From contig CAQWMM010000002.1 of NCBI GenBank assembly GCA_948907985.1, positions 1 to 64,000 of the forward strand: a DNA stretch of 64,000 bases, given 5' to 3'. The stretch's first letter is position 1; the number at the start of each line of letters is the position of its first letter. The notes beneath the pieces were generated by a model. The model saw only the letters and a list, made by a program, of their open reading frames with translations, made no database searches and was not told the DNA's origin. Positions 8,065 to 17,827 of the stretch are shown piece after piece. The position numbers and the translations under genes are program-made. This stretch comes from an uncultured Bacillota bacterium (GTDB taxonomy: Bacteria; Bacillota; Dehalobacteriia; UBA4068; UBA4997).

Positions 8065-8155
8065 AAAAAAACTCCTTAAAATTGATAATAAAAATATACA
8101 GATTAAATATTATCACAAAAAACCGCTTACGTCTATAAAAAATTTGGAAAAAACC

Positions 8156-8189
8156 TTGCGAATTGGACTGAAATATGGTAAAATATAAT
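8156..8189 (+). promoter_or_regulatory. Promoter region of secG-hppA
   Basis: TTGCGA (8156-8161) with TAAAAT (8179-8184) at 17 bp. An overlapping alternative is TTGGAC (8163-8168) with TATAAT (8184-8189) at 15 bp. Confidence 0.6.
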
Positions 8190-8250
8190 GCACTTTAATA
8201 TGTTTAAAAGTTTTTAATTAATAAAGATGGCGCAAACGGAGGTGAAACTT

Positions 8251-8472
8251 ATGACAATAGCTTTGACGATTTTGCAAATGCTTTGCGCATTGGCGCTGAT
8301 TATCAGCGTTTTGCTGCAATCCAGCAAAAGCGCCGGTCTTTCCGGCTCCATCGCTGGCGGTGCGGAAACCTTTTTTGGCAAAAAAAAGGGCATGGATGAA
8401 ATGCTTGCCAAATGCTCGATCGCATCTGCGGCTTTGTTTTTGCTGCTGACGCTTGTTTTGGCGATGTTCTAA
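8251..8472 (+). CDS. secG: Preprotein translocase subunit SecG
   Basis: A 73-aa small subunit of the SecYEG channel. It has two hydrophobic helices (about 2-23 and 53-72) around the conserved cytoplasmic loop LLQSSKSAGLSGSIAGGAETFFGKKK, shown here from its start LLQSSKSAGLSG. ATG 8251 follows a strong GGAGGTGA (8238-8245); the in-frame ATG at 8227 has none. SecG stimulates SecA-driven protein export. The usual rnr/smpB neighbours are absent; instead the pyrophosphatase gene follows after 56 nt, probably on the same transcript. Confidence 0.93.
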   Translation: MTIALTILQMLCALALIISVLLQSSKSAGLSGSIAGGAETFFGKKKGMDEMLAKCSIASAALFLLLTLVLAMF

Positions 8473-8528
8473 AAATTTGGTTGTTAAAAGGGATGTTTAT
8501 AAAATAATAGGAGGATAAGTAAAAAATT

Positions 8529-10571
8529 ATGAGTGAATTGAATTCAATGGCTCCCATAATTGCAGCGGTCTGCGGCGTTTTGGCGCTGCTGTTTGCCATT
8601 GTTCTGGCCAAGCGGGTAACCGCTGTTGAGCCGGGCAATGATAAAATGAAAGAAATTATGGGCTCCATCCATGAGGGCGCCATGGCCTTTTTAAGCCGTC
8701 AGTATAAAACCCTGATTATTTTTGTGGCGGCTATGGCGGTGGTTATTGTGGTGGCCGGTATGCTGACCGGCGGCACCGATGGCGGTTTGAACCCGCTGAC
8801 GGTGGTTCCCTTTCTGGCCGGTGCGTTTTGCTCCATTTTGGCTGGCAACATTGGTATGCGTATTGCCACCAAGGCTAATGCCCGCACGGCTAACGCTGCC
8901 CAGCAAAGCGGCCTGAACAAGGCTTTGGGCGTTGCTTTTTCCGGCGGCGCAGTTATGGGTATGAGCGTGGTTGGCCTTGGTTTGTTAGGCCTGGGCGTGA
9001 TCATTGTGCTGTTCCCCGGACAGTCTGCCGTTATTAACGGTTTCTCTCTGGGCGCTTCTTCCGTTGCGCTGTTTGGGCGTGTAGGCGGCGGCATTTACAC
9101 CAAGGCTGCCGACGTTGGCGCTGACCTGGTTGGTAAGGTTGAGGCCGGTATTCCCGAAGACGACCCCCGCAACCCGGCGGTTATCGCTGATAACGTGGGC
9201 GATAACGTGGGCGACGTGGCCGGTATGGGCTCCGACCTGTTTGAATCCTATGTTGGTTCGGTAATTGCCGCTATTGCTCTGGGTGCTTCACTGGCAATCG
9301 GCGCTAACGGCGAGGGAGTAATTGTGCCGCTGCTGCTGGCGGCCTGGGGTATTATCTCCAGTATTGCCGGTACTTTCTTTGTACGCACCGGCGAGGGCAA
9401 AAATCCCCAGAAAGCGTTGGACACCGGCACTTATGTTGCAACAATTCTTTCGATTATCGGTACTTTCGTGATTTGCAAATTTGTTCTGCCGGAAACTTTC
9501 CTGGACGGCAGATACACCAATATGGGCGTATTTATCGCCAGCGTGGCCGGTCTGGTGGCCGGTACTCTGATTGGCAAAATCACTGAGTATTACACCTCGG
9601 CGGAATATAAGCCGGTTAAGGAGATTGCCGCTTCCTGCGAAACCGGTACGGCGACCAACATCATTTCCGGTATTGCTACCGGTATGACTTCAACCGCTCT
9701 GCCGATTATCGTTATCTGCGCCGGCATTTTTGCCGCTTATTACTTCGCTGGTCTGTATGGCATTGCCATTGCCGCTGTTGGTATGCTTTCCACCACCGGC
9801 ATTGTGGTTGCGGTTGACGCTTACGGCCCGATTTCTGATAACGCGGGCGGCATTGCCGAGATGGCCGGTTTGGAACATCATGTTCGCGAAATTACTGATA
9901 ACCTGGACGCTGTGGGCAACACCACCGCCGCTATCGGCAAGGGTTTTGCTATCGGCTCGGCGGCGCTGACCGCTTTGGCGCTGTTCTCGGCCTACACACA
10001 GGCGGCCGGGGTTACCAATATTGATATTATGAACCCCATGGTGGTTATCGGCCTGTTTGTGGGCGGTATGCTGCCGTTCCTGTTCTCCGCTATGACCATG
10101 AGCGCGGTTGGCCGTTCTGCGTCGCATATGATTACTGAAGTTCGCCGTCAGTTCCGCGAGATCCCCGGCCTGATGGAGGGTACCGCTAAGCCAGATTATG
10201 CCCGCTGCGTTGATATTTCCACCACCGCCGCTTTGCGCGAGATGGTTATGCCGGCTGTGCTGGCTGTGCTGGCTCCGTTGTTTATCGGCCTGATTTTGGG
10301 GCCGGAGGCTCTGGGCGGCTTGCTGGCCGGTTCTCTGGTAACCGGTTTCCTGCTGGCTGTTATGATGAGCAACGCCGGCGGCGCCTGGGATAACGCCAAG
10401 AAATACATCGAAAACGGCCACCATGGCGGCAAGGGCTCTGATGCGCATGCCGCGGCTGTTAACGGCGACACCGTAGGCGATCCCTTTAAGGATACCTCCG
10501 GCCCGTCCATCAATATTTTGATTAAGCTGATGACGATTATTGCGCTGGTATTCGTGCCGCTGTTCCTGTAA
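8529..10571 (+). CDS. hppA: Membrane-bound ion-translocating pyrophosphatase
   Basis: A 680-aa integral membrane enzyme that couples hydrolysis of cytoplasmic PPi to H+ and/or Na+ export. It has about 16 predicted helices. The substrate and Mg2+ loop [21 protein letters not shown] is present (starting [10 protein letters not shown]), then DNVGDNVGD, and late [10 protein letters not shown] with [16 protein letters not shown]. The position that separates the two classes is Ala in [10 protein letters not shown], as in K+-dependent enzymes (Lys in K+-independent ones). Whether it pumps Na+ or H+ cannot be read safely. It recovers energy from biosynthetic PPi, which suits an anaerobe. AGGAGG at 8510-8515 precedes ATG 8529. 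Confidence 0.96.
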   Translation: MSELNSMAPIIAAVCGVLALLFAIVLAKRVTAVEPGNDKMKEIMGSIHEGAMAFLSRQYKTLIIFVAAMAVVIVVAGMLTGGTDGGLNPLTVVPFLAGAFCSILAGNIGMRIATKANARTANAAQQSGLNKALGVAFSGGAVMGMSVVGLGLLGLGVIIVLFPGQSAVINGFSLGASSVALFGRVGGGIYTKAADVGADLVGKVEAGIPEDDPRNPAVIADNVGDNVGDVAGMGSDLFESYVGSVIAAIALGASLAIGANGEGVIVPLLLAAWGIISSIAGTFFVRTGEGKNPQKALDTGTYVATILSIIGTFVICKFVLPETFLDGRYTNMGVFIASVAGLVAGTLIGKITEYYTSAEYKPVKEIAASCETGTATNIISGIATGMTSTALPIIVICAGIFAAYYFAGLYGIAIAAVGMLSTTGIVVAVDAYGPISDNAGGIAEMAGLEHHVREITDNLDAVGNTTAAIGKGFAIGSAALTALALFSAYTQAAGVTNIDIMNPMVVIGLFVGGMLPFLFSAMTMSAVGRSASHMITEVRRQFREIPGLMEGTAKPDYARCVDISTTAALREMVMPAVLAVLAPLFIGLILGPEALGGLLAGSLVTGFLLAVMMSNAGGAWDNAKKYIENGHHGGKGSDAHAAAVNGDTVGDPFKDTSGPSINILIKLMTIIALVFVPLFL

Positions 10572-10600
10572 AATATTTAAGCTGAATAATTGCTGAAGTT

Positions 10601-10632
10601 GGGCAGGGCTTTGCGCTCTGCCCTGCTTTATA
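10601..10632 (+). terminator. Probable terminator after hppA
   Basis: Stem GCAGGGC (10603-10609) / GCCCTGC (10620-10626), then TTTATATAAAA. The T-tract is short, so efficiency is uncertain. Confidence 0.55.
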
Positions 10633-10733
10633 TAAAAGCAGTGTTAAAAGTTCCGGAAAATTTCTGATTTTGTTCATATAATCTTCATAAATAATTGCTA
10701 TATTTATAATGTGAAAACTGAAAAGAGATAAGT

Positions 10734-11510
10734 ATGTATTTTTTTACATTAGCCAGCAGCTCCAGCGGCAACTGCGCCCTGGCTTGCAGCGGCCAGACCA
10801 GGCTGTTGATTGACGCCGGCCTTTCTGCCGCCAAGCTGGAAAAAGCCCTGGCCGCGGTGGGCGAGCGGCCGGAAAATCTGACGGCTATCTTGCTGACGCA
10901 CGAGCATATTGACCATATCAACGGGGTGGCCAGGCTGGCCTATAAATACAGCCTGCCGGTTTATGCCTCGCCCAAAACCTGGGCGGCGCTTGCCGACGTA
11001 CCGTCCTATCTGCGGAATGATTACAGCTATGACCTGTGTTTGGGGGATTTTAGTTTGGAGTTCTGCAAAACCTCGCATGACGCGGTGCAGCCGGTGGGGC
11101 TGGTGCTGCGCGCCGAGGGGCGGCGTTTGGCTTATATCACCGATACTGGCTGTGTTACGCGGGGTATGCTGGCCGCTTTAAGCCAACCTTTGGACGGCCT
11201 GGTGCTGGAGGCTAATCACGACCGGCAAATGCTGGCGCGCGGTCCCTACCCTTATGTTTTGAAACAGCGGGTGAGCGGCGAGCATGGGCATATGTCCAAT
11301 GAACAATGCGCCCAGCTTTTAAGCTGGTATTTGCAGCGCAACGGTTTGTGCCGGATTATGCTGGCGCATTTGAGCGAAACCAACAATACGCCGGAGCGCG
11401 CTTACGCCGCGGCTGCCGGCGCTTTGCAGGCTTATGCCGGGGATGAGGCGGCGCAATGGCTAAGCGTGGCCCCGGCGGTGGGGCAGTCTGCCGTTTGGCA
11501 GTTTGACTGA
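10734..11510 (+). CDS. walJ: WalJ (YycJ)-like metallo-beta-lactamase-fold exonuclease
   Basis: A 258-aa MBL-fold hydrolase. The metal motif THEHIDH is near residue 58, followed by CKTSHDA, YITDTG and LEANHD, and a late LAHLSETNN; the opening FTLASSSSGNC is typical of YycJ. In Bacillus this protein has exonuclease activity and is linked to mismatch repair and to coordination of cell-wall synthesis with division. Here it is followed by htrA and rlmH exactly as at the Bacillus wal locus. No walRKHI genes lie upstream; hppA does. The protein is cytoplasmic. Confidence 0.88.
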   Translation: MYFFTLASSSSGNCALACSGQTRLLIDAGLSAAKLEKALAAVGERPENLTAILLTHEHIDHINGVARLAYKYSLPVYASPKTWAALADVPSYLRNDYSYDLCLGDFSLEFCKTSHDAVQPVGLVLRAEGRRLAYITDTGCVTRGMLAALSQPLDGLVLEANHDRQMLARGPYPYVLKQRVSGEHGHMSNEQCAQLLSWYLQRNGLCRIMLAHLSETNNTPERAYAAAAGALQAYAGDEAAQWLSVAPAVGQSAVWQFD

Positions 11511-11579
11511 TTGGTTTTGCAAAAAAGAGGATTAAAATTGCTAAAAAGCTAAAAATAGTTGATAGAGAGGTGTTAAAAT

Positions 11580-12800
11580 ATGGACAATTTTTTAGATGAT
11601 TTTGAAAACAAAGGCTCTGGCAAAACCAGACGCGGCGGCGGTTTTAAAACTGTTGTGCTGGCCTGCCTGCTTTGCGCGCTGATCAGCGCCGCAGTTTCCG
11701 TGGTGATTTGTACAGAGGTTCTGGGGCGTAATCAGACGGCGCAGAACAATCCGCCGGCTGAAGAAAACCAGCAGCTGGAAAATCAAACGCCGCAGGGCCT
11801 GAATATGAACAGCACGCCGCTGGTTAACGGCGTGCGCGAGGAGGACACTATTAATGTTGGCAAAAACGTTTCGCCGGCGGTGGTGTTTATCAGCAATATT
11901 CAGAATATGCGCACCTTTAATTATTACGGCTGGGGCAGCTCGCTTGGCTCGCGGGAGCGCGAGGTGGTGGCCAGCACCGGCAGCGGCGTTATTTATTCTG
12001 CCGACGGTTATATCATCACCAACAACCATGTGGTTTCCGGCGCTGAACGCCTGAGCGTAACGCTGTTTGACGGTACCTCCTATCTGGCGGAGGTAGTCGG
12101 CACTGATGAGCGTACCGATTTGGCGGTGATTAAGATTGAGCCGGAAGCGGAGCTGACGGTGGCCACCTTTGGCGATTCCGATAAACTGGTGGTGGGCGAA
12201 ACCGCTATTGCTATCGGCAATCCCGGCGGCGAGAATTTCACCAACTCTTTAACGCAGGGCGTAATCAGCGGTCTGGATCGCTCAATTTCCACCTCGGACG
12301 GCACGGTGCTTAAAGTGGTTCAGACGGACGCGGCCATCAATCCCGGCAACAGCGGCGGCGCGCTTTGCAATGCGCGCGGCGAGGTTATCGGTATTAACAC
12401 CATCAAAATCAGCATGACCGGATATGAGGGCATGGGCTTTGCAATTCCCAGCAATGATGTGCTTTCGATCTGCCAGCAGCTGATTGAGCAGGGTAAAGTT
12501 GTCCGTCCGGCGCTGGGCGTGGGTATTGTCTGCAATATGACGCCGCAGCTGGCTTATTATAATAACCTGACGCAGGAAACCGGCGTGGTTGTTGTGCCGA
12601 CCGAGGGCGGCGCGGCGGCGGAGGCCGGCCTGAAAGATTATGATATTATTGTAGCGCTGGACGATCAGGAGATTGAAACTTATTCCGAGCTGCAAACCTA
12701 TATTTTTAATCACCAAATTGGCGATACTATCAAAGTTTCGGTGGTGCGCGGCGAAGAAAAGCTTGACTTTAACGTCGTTTTGCAGGAGCTTGGCGACTGA
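11580..12800 (+). CDS. htrA: HtrA/DegP-type membrane-anchored serine protease
   Basis: A 406-aa trypsin-like quality-control protease. A short cytoplasmic segment is followed by one membrane helix (about 24-46), an acidic Gln/Asn-rich linker, the protease domain and one C-terminal PDZ domain (about 305-400). The triad is H150 (TNNHVV), D180 (RTDLAV) and S258 (PGNSGGAL). It degrades misfolded secreted proteins at the outer face of the membrane. A GAGAGG site precedes ATG 11580. It lies 69 nt after walJ, and its TGA overlaps the rlmH start (TGATG), so the two are coupled. Confidence 0.95.
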   Translation: MDNFLDDFENKGSGKTRRGGGFKTVVLACLLCALISAAVSVVICTEVLGRNQTAQNNPPAEENQQLENQTPQGLNMNSTPLVNGVREEDTINVGKNVSPAVVFISNIQNMRTFNYYGWGSSLGSREREVVASTGSGVIYSADGYIITNNHVVSGAERLSVTLFDGTSYLAEVVGTDERTDLAVIKIEPEAELTVATFGDSDKLVVGETAIAIGNPGGENFTNSLTQGVISGLDRSISTSDGTVLKVVQTDAAINPGNSGGALCNARGEVIGINTIKISMTGYEGMGFAIPSNDVLSICQQLIEQGKVVRPALGVGIVCNMTPQLAYYNNLTQETGVVVVPTEGGAAAEAGLKDYDIIVALDDQEIETYSELQTYIFNHQIGDTIKVSVVRGEEKLDFNVVLQELGD

Positions 12801-13288
12801 TGCAGTGCCGGATTTTAGCGGTGGGCAGCGTTAAGGAGCCTTATTTTGCCGACGGTATTAAAGAGTACCTGAAACGACTGCGCCCGATTTTCCCGGTAAC
12901 AGTGCAGGAGGTTAAAGATTTGCCGGCCCCCAACAATGCCTCGGCGGCGCAGATTGCACAGCTGGTGGCCAAAGAAGGGCAGAAGCTTTTGGAGCATTTG
13001 CCGGCAGAAAAAGCCGGGGCTATGGTGGTGGCCCTGGCGATTAAGGGCCGGCAGCTGTCATCGCCGGAGTTGGCGGCCAAAATTGCCGAATGGAGTTTTG
13101 GCGGCAGCCGGGAGCTGGTGTTTGTGATTGGCGGCTCCTACGGGCTGGCCCCGGAGGTGTTGGCACGGGCGGACTTTCAGCTTTCTTTTGGGGCGGCCAC
13201 CTATCCGCATCAACTGATGCGCCTGATCCTTTGCGAACAGATTTATCGCGCGGTGAAGATTAATCGCGGTGAGCCCTACCATAAATGA
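12800..13288 (+). CDS. rlmH: 23S rRNA (pseudouridine-1915-N3)-methyltransferase RlmH
   Basis: A 162-aa SPOUT methyltransferase acting on pseudouridine 1915 in helix 69 of 23S rRNA. Diagnostic motifs are FVIGGSYGL (AdoMet knot), LSFGAATYPHQLMRLIL and the C-terminal AVKINRGEPYHK. The ATG at 12800 overlaps the htrA stop by one base. The length matches the family (155-160). The yycJ-htrA-rlmH order is conserved in Bacillota. Confidence 0.96.
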   Translation: MQCRILAVGSVKEPYFADGIKEYLKRLRPIFPVTVQEVKDLPAPNNASAAQIAQLVAKEGQKLLEHLPAEKAGAMVVALAIKGRQLSSPELAAKIAEWSFGGSRELVFVIGGSYGLAPEVLARADFQLSFGAATYPHQLMRLILCEQIYRAVKINRGEPYHK

Positions 13289-13330
13289 CAAAAGTCCATA
13301 AGCAATGTAGTTACTTCTGAACTTTGCTAA

Positions 13331-13368
13331 AAAGATAAGAGCGCTTCGGAAACTTCCGGAGCGCTCTT
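13331..13368 (-). terminator. Terminator of the PFOR-Uma2 unit (minus strand)
   Basis: A 14-bp stem with one G-U pair, 13337-13350 with 13355-13368, loop AACT. Read on the minus strand it is followed by ATCTTTTT; on the plus strand there is no T-tract. Confidence 0.75.
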
Positions 13369-13378
13369 GCTATGCGGT

Positions 13379-13951
13379 TTATTTAACTCGATAGAAAACA
13401 TCCGCCAATTTGATTGTTAAATCATCATACAGGCTGCACTTAAATTTGGTGGGTATGGCAGTGCGTTCTTCATCGGTTAATTTATTGAGGTAATAATCCG
13501 GATGAACAGCATAGATTTCCTTAATCATAAATTTCCCGTCTGTAAGCAGATATTGCTCTACGGTTTTGTTGTTGGGATCAACCAGCCAATATTCGCGCAC
13601 GCCGCAGGCTTCGTAAACCTCTTTTTTATAAAAACGGTCATTTTTCGCGGTGCTGGGCGAAAGAACCTCAACCACCAGATCCGGCGCGCCGTAAATGCCG
13701 TCGTCCTTGATCTTATCAGGATCGCAGACGATCATAACGTCAGGTATAAATACATCTTGAGAGGTGAGGTACACATCGACACCGTCAGAAAATGGTGTGC
13801 AGTTTTTGCCGTACAAATAATTGGCAAAAATGTTATAGATATTCCCGGCAATAAAATTGTGCTTGATTGCAGGGCTGGGCGACATCACCACAACTTTGCC
13901 GTTGATTAATTCTTCACAAACTTCTTCCTGATAAGCTAAATCATCGTTCAT
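13379..13951 (-). CDS. Uma2 family (DUF820) endonuclease-fold protein
   Basis: A 190-aa protein of the Uma2 family, PD-(D/E)XK nuclease fold, function unknown. Diagnostic stretches are LINGKVVVMSPSP near the N-terminus, FIPDVMIVCDP, GAPDLVVEVLSPST and YEACGVREYWLVDP; the Asp and Glu in PDLVVEVLS are the presumed metal ligands. It is 21 nt downstream of the PFOR gene on the same strand and ends at the terminator at 13337. Two paralogues lie in tandem at 35171-36362. Confidence 0.88.
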   Translation of the reverse strand: MNDDLAYQEEVCEELINGKVVVMSPSPAIKHNFIAGNIYNIFANYLYGKNCTPFSDGVDVYLTSQDVFIPDVMIVCDPDKIKDDGIYGAPDLVVEVLSPSTAKNDRFYKKEVYEACGVREYWLVDPNNKTVEQYLLTDGKFMIKEIYAVHPDYYLNKLTDEERTAIPTKFKCSLYDDLTIKLADVFYRVK

Positions 13952-13972
13952 ACGTTTGCCCTCCTTTGTGGT

Positions 13973-16900
13973 TTACTGCTGTTCGGCCAGGCGTTTATAG
14001 CCCTCGTAACGCTCTTTGGCGTCGCGGGCGGTTTTGGCAAAAAGCTGCTCGGCGTGTTCGGGATCAATTTTGAACAGGCTGTCGTAACGAACTTCGCCCA
14101 GCAGGAACTCGCGCAGGTCGGCAGTGGGGGCTTTGCTGTCCAGCGTAAAGGGATTTTGGCCGCTGGCTTTCAGATCCGGATTGTAGCGGTACAAATGCCA
14201 GTAGCCGGCCGCCACGGCGCGCGCCTGTTCCTCCATACCTTTATTCATACCGGCCTTGATGCCATGGTTGATACAATGGCTGTAAGCGATCACCAGCGAG
14301 GGGCCGTCGTAGGCCTCGGCCTCGCGCAGAGCTTTCAGAGTTTGGTTCATATCCGCGCCCATGGCGATTTGGGCAACGTAAACATAGCCGTAAGACATGG
14401 CCATCATGCCGAGATCTTTCTTTTTGGTTTTTTTGCCGGTTACGGAGAATTTGGCGATTGCGGAGGCCGGGGTGGATTTGGAACTTTGGCCGCCGGTGTT
14501 GGAATATACCTCGGTATCGAAAACCAGCACGTTAACGTTTTCGCCGCTGGCCAGCACATGATCCAAACCGCCGTAGCCAATATCATAGGCCCAGCCGTCG
14601 CCGCCGAAGATCCAGATTGATTTTTTGCCCAGATAATCGCGCTGTTCATAAATGCTTTGCAGCAGGGCGTTGCCGCTGTTTTCCAGCAGAGGCAGAAGTT
14701 CCGCGGCTGCCTGGACGCTGCCCTGCGCGTTATCGCGGCTAGCCAGCCAGTTTTGCAGAGCGGCGTTCAGCTTGGTATCCTGTTCTGTCTGCAAGGCCTG
14801 TTCAATCTGTTTGGTCAGGCGCTCGCGCTGCTGTTTAACAGCCAGGGCGATACCCAGGCCGTATTCGGCATTATCCTCAAACAGGCTGTTGCCCCAGGCC
14901 GGGCCTTTGCCTTTGGGATTGGTGGTGTAGGGCATGGCCGGGGCCGACGCGCCCCAGATTGAAGAACAGCCGGTGGCGTTGGCAATGATCATCCGCTCGC
15001 CGAACAGCTGGGTAACCAGCTTGGCGTAGGGAGTTTCGCCGCAGCCGGCGCAGGCGCCGGAAAATTCCAGATAGGGCTGGCGCAGCTGCACGTTCTTAAC
15101 GTTATCGGCGGGGATTCGGTCATCTTTGCTGCTGACGGTCATGGCGTATTCCCAGTTGGCAACGTCGGCGGACTGATGATCAAGCTCGACCATTTTAAGC
15201 GCTTTTTGTTTGGCAGGGCAAACCTCGGCGCAAAGCGAGCAGCCCTGGCAGTCCAACGGGCTGACCTGTACGCGAACCTCCAGCCCCTCCAGACCTTTGC
15301 CAATCGCCTTTTTGCTGATAAACTCCGCCGGGGCGGCGGCTTTTTCTTCCTCGGTCAGCAGGATGGGACGGATTGAGGCGTGCGGGCAAACCATTGCGCA
15401 GCGGTTGCACTGAATACAATTTTCCGGGACCCATTCCGGCACAAAGGGGGCCACGCCGCGTTTTTCCAGCTTGGCGGTGCCGGTTGGGAAAGTGCCGTCC
15501 GGCATATCCATAAAGGCGCTGACGGGCAGTTTGTCGCCCTGCTGGGCATTGATCGGGTCCAGAATTTTGCGGGCAAACTCTGGCCTTTCAGCCTGCGCGG
15601 CGTCGGCGGCGGTTGGCTGTTCGGCCGCTTGCAGCCAGCTTTGCGGCACGTCCACCTGGTGCAGCCGCTCCAGGCCGGCGGTAACGGCCTGCTTGTTCAT
15701 ATCCACCACGTTTTGCCCCTTGCGGCCATAAGCGTGTTCAATGCTGGCGTCCAGCGCGGCCACGGCCTTTTCCACCGGGATGATGTTGGCCAGTTTGAAG
15801 AACGCGCTCTGCATAATCATATTGGTGCGCTTGCCCAGGCCCAGCTCCTGCGCAATGCTTAGCGCGTCGATCGTATAGAATTTGATGTTGTTGGCGGCGA
15901 TATATTGCTTCATGGCCGCCGGCAGTTCCTGATCCAGCTCTTCATCCTGCCATTTGCAGTTCAGCAGGAAAGTACCGTCGGGTTTTAAGCCCTCCAGCAG
16001 GTCGTAAGTATTAACATAAGAGGCGTTGGAGCAAGAAACAAAATCGGCCTGGCGGATCAGATAAGGCGCTTTGATTTTCTCCTGGCCAAAGCGCAGGTGC
16101 GAAATGGTGATACCGCCGGATTTTTTGCTGTCGTAGGCGAAGTAGGCCTGGGCGTTAAGCTCGGTTTCGTCGTTGATAATGGCTACCGCCTGCTTGTTGG
16201 CGCCCACGGTGCCATCGGAGCCAAGCCCCCAGAATTTGCACTGAATGGTACCGGCGGGCAGCATATCCGGCATATCCGCCTGCGGTGTGATTGAGGTGTG
16301 ATAAACGTCGTCGTTGATTGCCACGGTGAAGTTGTTCTTGCGTTCGGCCGCCGGTTGGGCCAGGTTATTGAATACGCCCACAATGTCGGCGGGCATAGTG
16401 TCTTTAGAGGCCAGACCATAGCGCCCGCCAATGATTTCCACCTGTCTTTGCGCCTCAAAGAAAGCGGTCAGCACGTCCTGGTGCAGCGGCGTTGCGCTGC
16501 CCTGAACCTTAACCCGATCCAGAACCGCGATCCGCTGTACGGTATCCGGCAAGGGCGCGAACATAAATTCCGGCACAAAGGGACGGAACAGGCGCACCTG
16601 CAAAAAGCCAACCTTGCGCCCCTGCGCACGCAGATAATCGACCGCCTGGCAGGCGACTTCGCTGATTGAACCCATGGCGATAATTACATCGGTGGCGTCC
16701 GGCGCGCCGTAATAATCAAAGGGATGATAACTGCGGCCGCATTTCTCGCTGACCTGCTGCATATAATCGGCCACGATTGCCGGCAGCTTTTGATAATAGC
16801 CGTTGGCGGCCTCTCTGGCCTGGAAATAAATGTCCGGATTTTGGGCGGTGCCGCGCACCGTGGGGTGTTCGGGGTTGAGCGCCCGGGCGCGGAACTTCTG

Positions 16901-17506
16901 TACGGCGTCCCAGTCAAGCATGGCGGCCAGCTCTTGATAATCCCAGATTTCAATTTTCTGCTGCTCATGCGAGGTGCGGAAGCCGTCGAAGAAGTGCACA
17001 AAGGGGATACTGCCCTTAATCGCCGCCAAATGGGCGACTGCCGCCAAATCCATGGCCTCCTGCACGCTGGCCGAGCAAAGCATGGCAAAGCCGGTTTGGG
17101 TGCAGGCCATAATATCGCTGTGATCGCCGAAAATGCTCAGGGTGTGCCCGGCCAGCGTACGGGCCGAAACGTGCATAACGCCGGGCAGCAGTTCGCCGGC
17201 AATTTTATACATATTGGGAATCATCAGCAATAACCCCTGCGAGGCGGTGAAAGTGGAGGCTAAAGCGCCGGCGGACAAAGCGCCGTGCAGCGCGCCCGCC
17301 GCGCCGCCCTCCGACTGCATTTCAGTTATAGAAACCTTTTGCCCAAAAATATTTTTGCGTCCGGCGGCCTGCCATTCGTCCACATATTCCGCCATTGTTG
17401 AAGACGGTGTGATCGGATAAATCGCCGCTACGTCGGTAAAAGCATAGGCTGTATAAGCCGCCGCCTGATTACCGTCCATTGTCGCTTGTTGTCTTTTCGC
17501 TGCCAT
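13973..17506 (-). CDS. nifJ: Pyruvate:ferredoxin (flavodoxin) oxidoreductase
   Basis: A 1177-aa single-chain PFOR that converts pyruvate and CoA to acetyl-CoA and CO2 with reduction of ferredoxin, the central pyruvate step in many anaerobes. It starts with the pyrimidine-binding domain (DGNQAAAYTAYAFTDVAAIYP). A ferredoxin domain has two 4Fe-4S motifs near residues 695-750 (CIQCNRCAMVCP and CQGCSLCAEVCP). The C-terminal TPP domain has CAGCGETPYAKL (near 815) and GGDGWAYDIG for TPP/Mg2+. The length is that of the fused, homodimeric type. A GAAGGGA site precedes ATG 17506. Uma2 follows in the same direction. Confidence 0.97.
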   Translation of the reverse strand: MAAKRQQATMDGNQAAAYTAYAFTDVAAIYPITPSSTMAEYVDEWQAAGRKNIFGQKVSITEMQSEGGAAGALHGALSAGALASTFTASQGLLLMIPNMYKIAGELLPGVMHVSARTLAGHTLSIFGDHSDIMACTQTGFAMLCSASVQEAMDLAAVAHLAAIKGSIPFVHFFDGFRTSHEQQKIEIWDYQELAAMLDWDAVQKFRARALNPEHPTVRGTAQNPDIYFQAREAANGYYQKLPAIVADYMQQVSEKCGRSYHPFDYYGAPDATDVIIAMGSISEVACQAVDYLRAQGRKVGFLQVRLFRPFVPEFMFAPLPDTVQRIAVLDRVKVQGSATPLHQDVLTAFFEAQRQVEIIGGRYGLASKDTMPADIVGVFNNLAQPAAERKNNFTVAINDDVYHTSITPQADMPDMLPAGTIQCKFWGLGSDGTVGANKQAVAIINDETELNAQAYFAYDSKKSGGITISHLRFGQEKIKAPYLIRQADFVSCSNASYVNTYDLLEGLKPDGTFLLNCKWQDEELDQELPAAMKQYIAANNIKFYTIDALSIAQELGLGKRTNMIMQSAFFKLANIIPVEKAVAALDASIEHAYGRKGQNVVDMNKQAVTAGLERLHQVDVPQSWLQAAEQPTAADAAQAERPEFARKILDPINAQQGDKLPVSAFMDMPDGTFPTGTAKLEKRGVAPFVPEWVPENCIQCNRCAMVCPHASIRPILLTEEEKAAAPAEFISKKAIGKGLEGLEVRVQVSPLDCQGCSLCAEVCPAKQKALKMVELDHQSADVANWEYAMTVSSKDDRIPADNVKNVQLRQPYLEFSGACAGCGETPYAKLVTQLFGERMIIANATGCSSIWGASAPAMPYTTNPKGKGPAWGNSLFEDNAEYGLGIALAVKQQRERLTKQIEQALQTEQDTKLNAALQNWLASRDNAQGSVQAAAELLPLLENSGNALLQSIYEQRDYLGKKSIWIFGGDGWAYDIGYGGLDHVLASGENVNVLVFDTEVYSNTGGQSSKSTPASAIAKFSVTGKKTKKKDLGMMAMSYGYVYVAQIAMGADMNQTLKALREAEAYDGPSLVIAYSHCINHGIKAGMNKGMEEQARAVAAGYWHLYRYNPDLKASGQNPFTLDSKAPTADLREFLLGEVRYDSLFKIDPEHAEQLFAKTARDAKERYEGYKRLAEQQ

Positions 17507-17541
17507 TTGAAAATCAATCCCTTCTTTTTTAACTGCTATAA

Positions 17542-17570
17542 ATTATGTTGAATTAATAAAACATCGTTAA
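17542..17570 (-). promoter_or_regulatory. Candidate promoter of the PFOR gene
   Basis: Minus strand TTAACG (17565-17570), 17 bp, CATAAT (17542-17547), overlapping the end of the bofA-like gene. Confidence 0.4.
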
Positions 17571-17827
17571 CCTAAAGTTTGCAGAGCCGCCGCCAGCATG
17601 GTTCCCGGCAGGCCCAGGCAGCCACCGGCCAGCAGCGTGATGTGATTTATCGGCAGGTAGAACCCCGCCGTGGGCGCCAGCCAGTTAATCAGCGCCAGCG
17701 CGCCGAAACCGGAAACGAAGTTGCCGGCCACCACCCCCAGGCTTTGGCTAAAGCTTTTCCCCAAAAGGGAGAGCAGCAAAAGCAGCGCCGCCGCCAGAGC
17801 CGCGGCATATAACACAGCAATCGGCAT
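17567..17827 (-). CDS. bofA: BofA-like pro-sigma-K processing inhibitor family protein
   Basis: An 86-aa membrane protein with two hydrophobic helices (about 3-24 and 36-55) and the family's C-terminal pattern LPINHITLLAGGCLGLPGTML. In Bacillus BofA holds the protease SpoIVFB inactive until the forespore signal arrives, so it times sigma-K activation. I start at 17827 because AAAGGAGC lies 7 nt before that ATG; the ATG pair at 17845-17848 would place this site inside the gene. It lies just upstream of the PFOR gene. The usual recR/csfB neighbours are not present. BofA-family proteins also occur outside spore formers. Confidence 0.75.
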   Translation of the reverse strand: MPIAVLYAAALAAALLLLLSLLGKSFSQSLGVVAGNFVSGFGALALINWLAPTAGFYLPINHITLLAGGCLGLPGTMLAAALQTLG

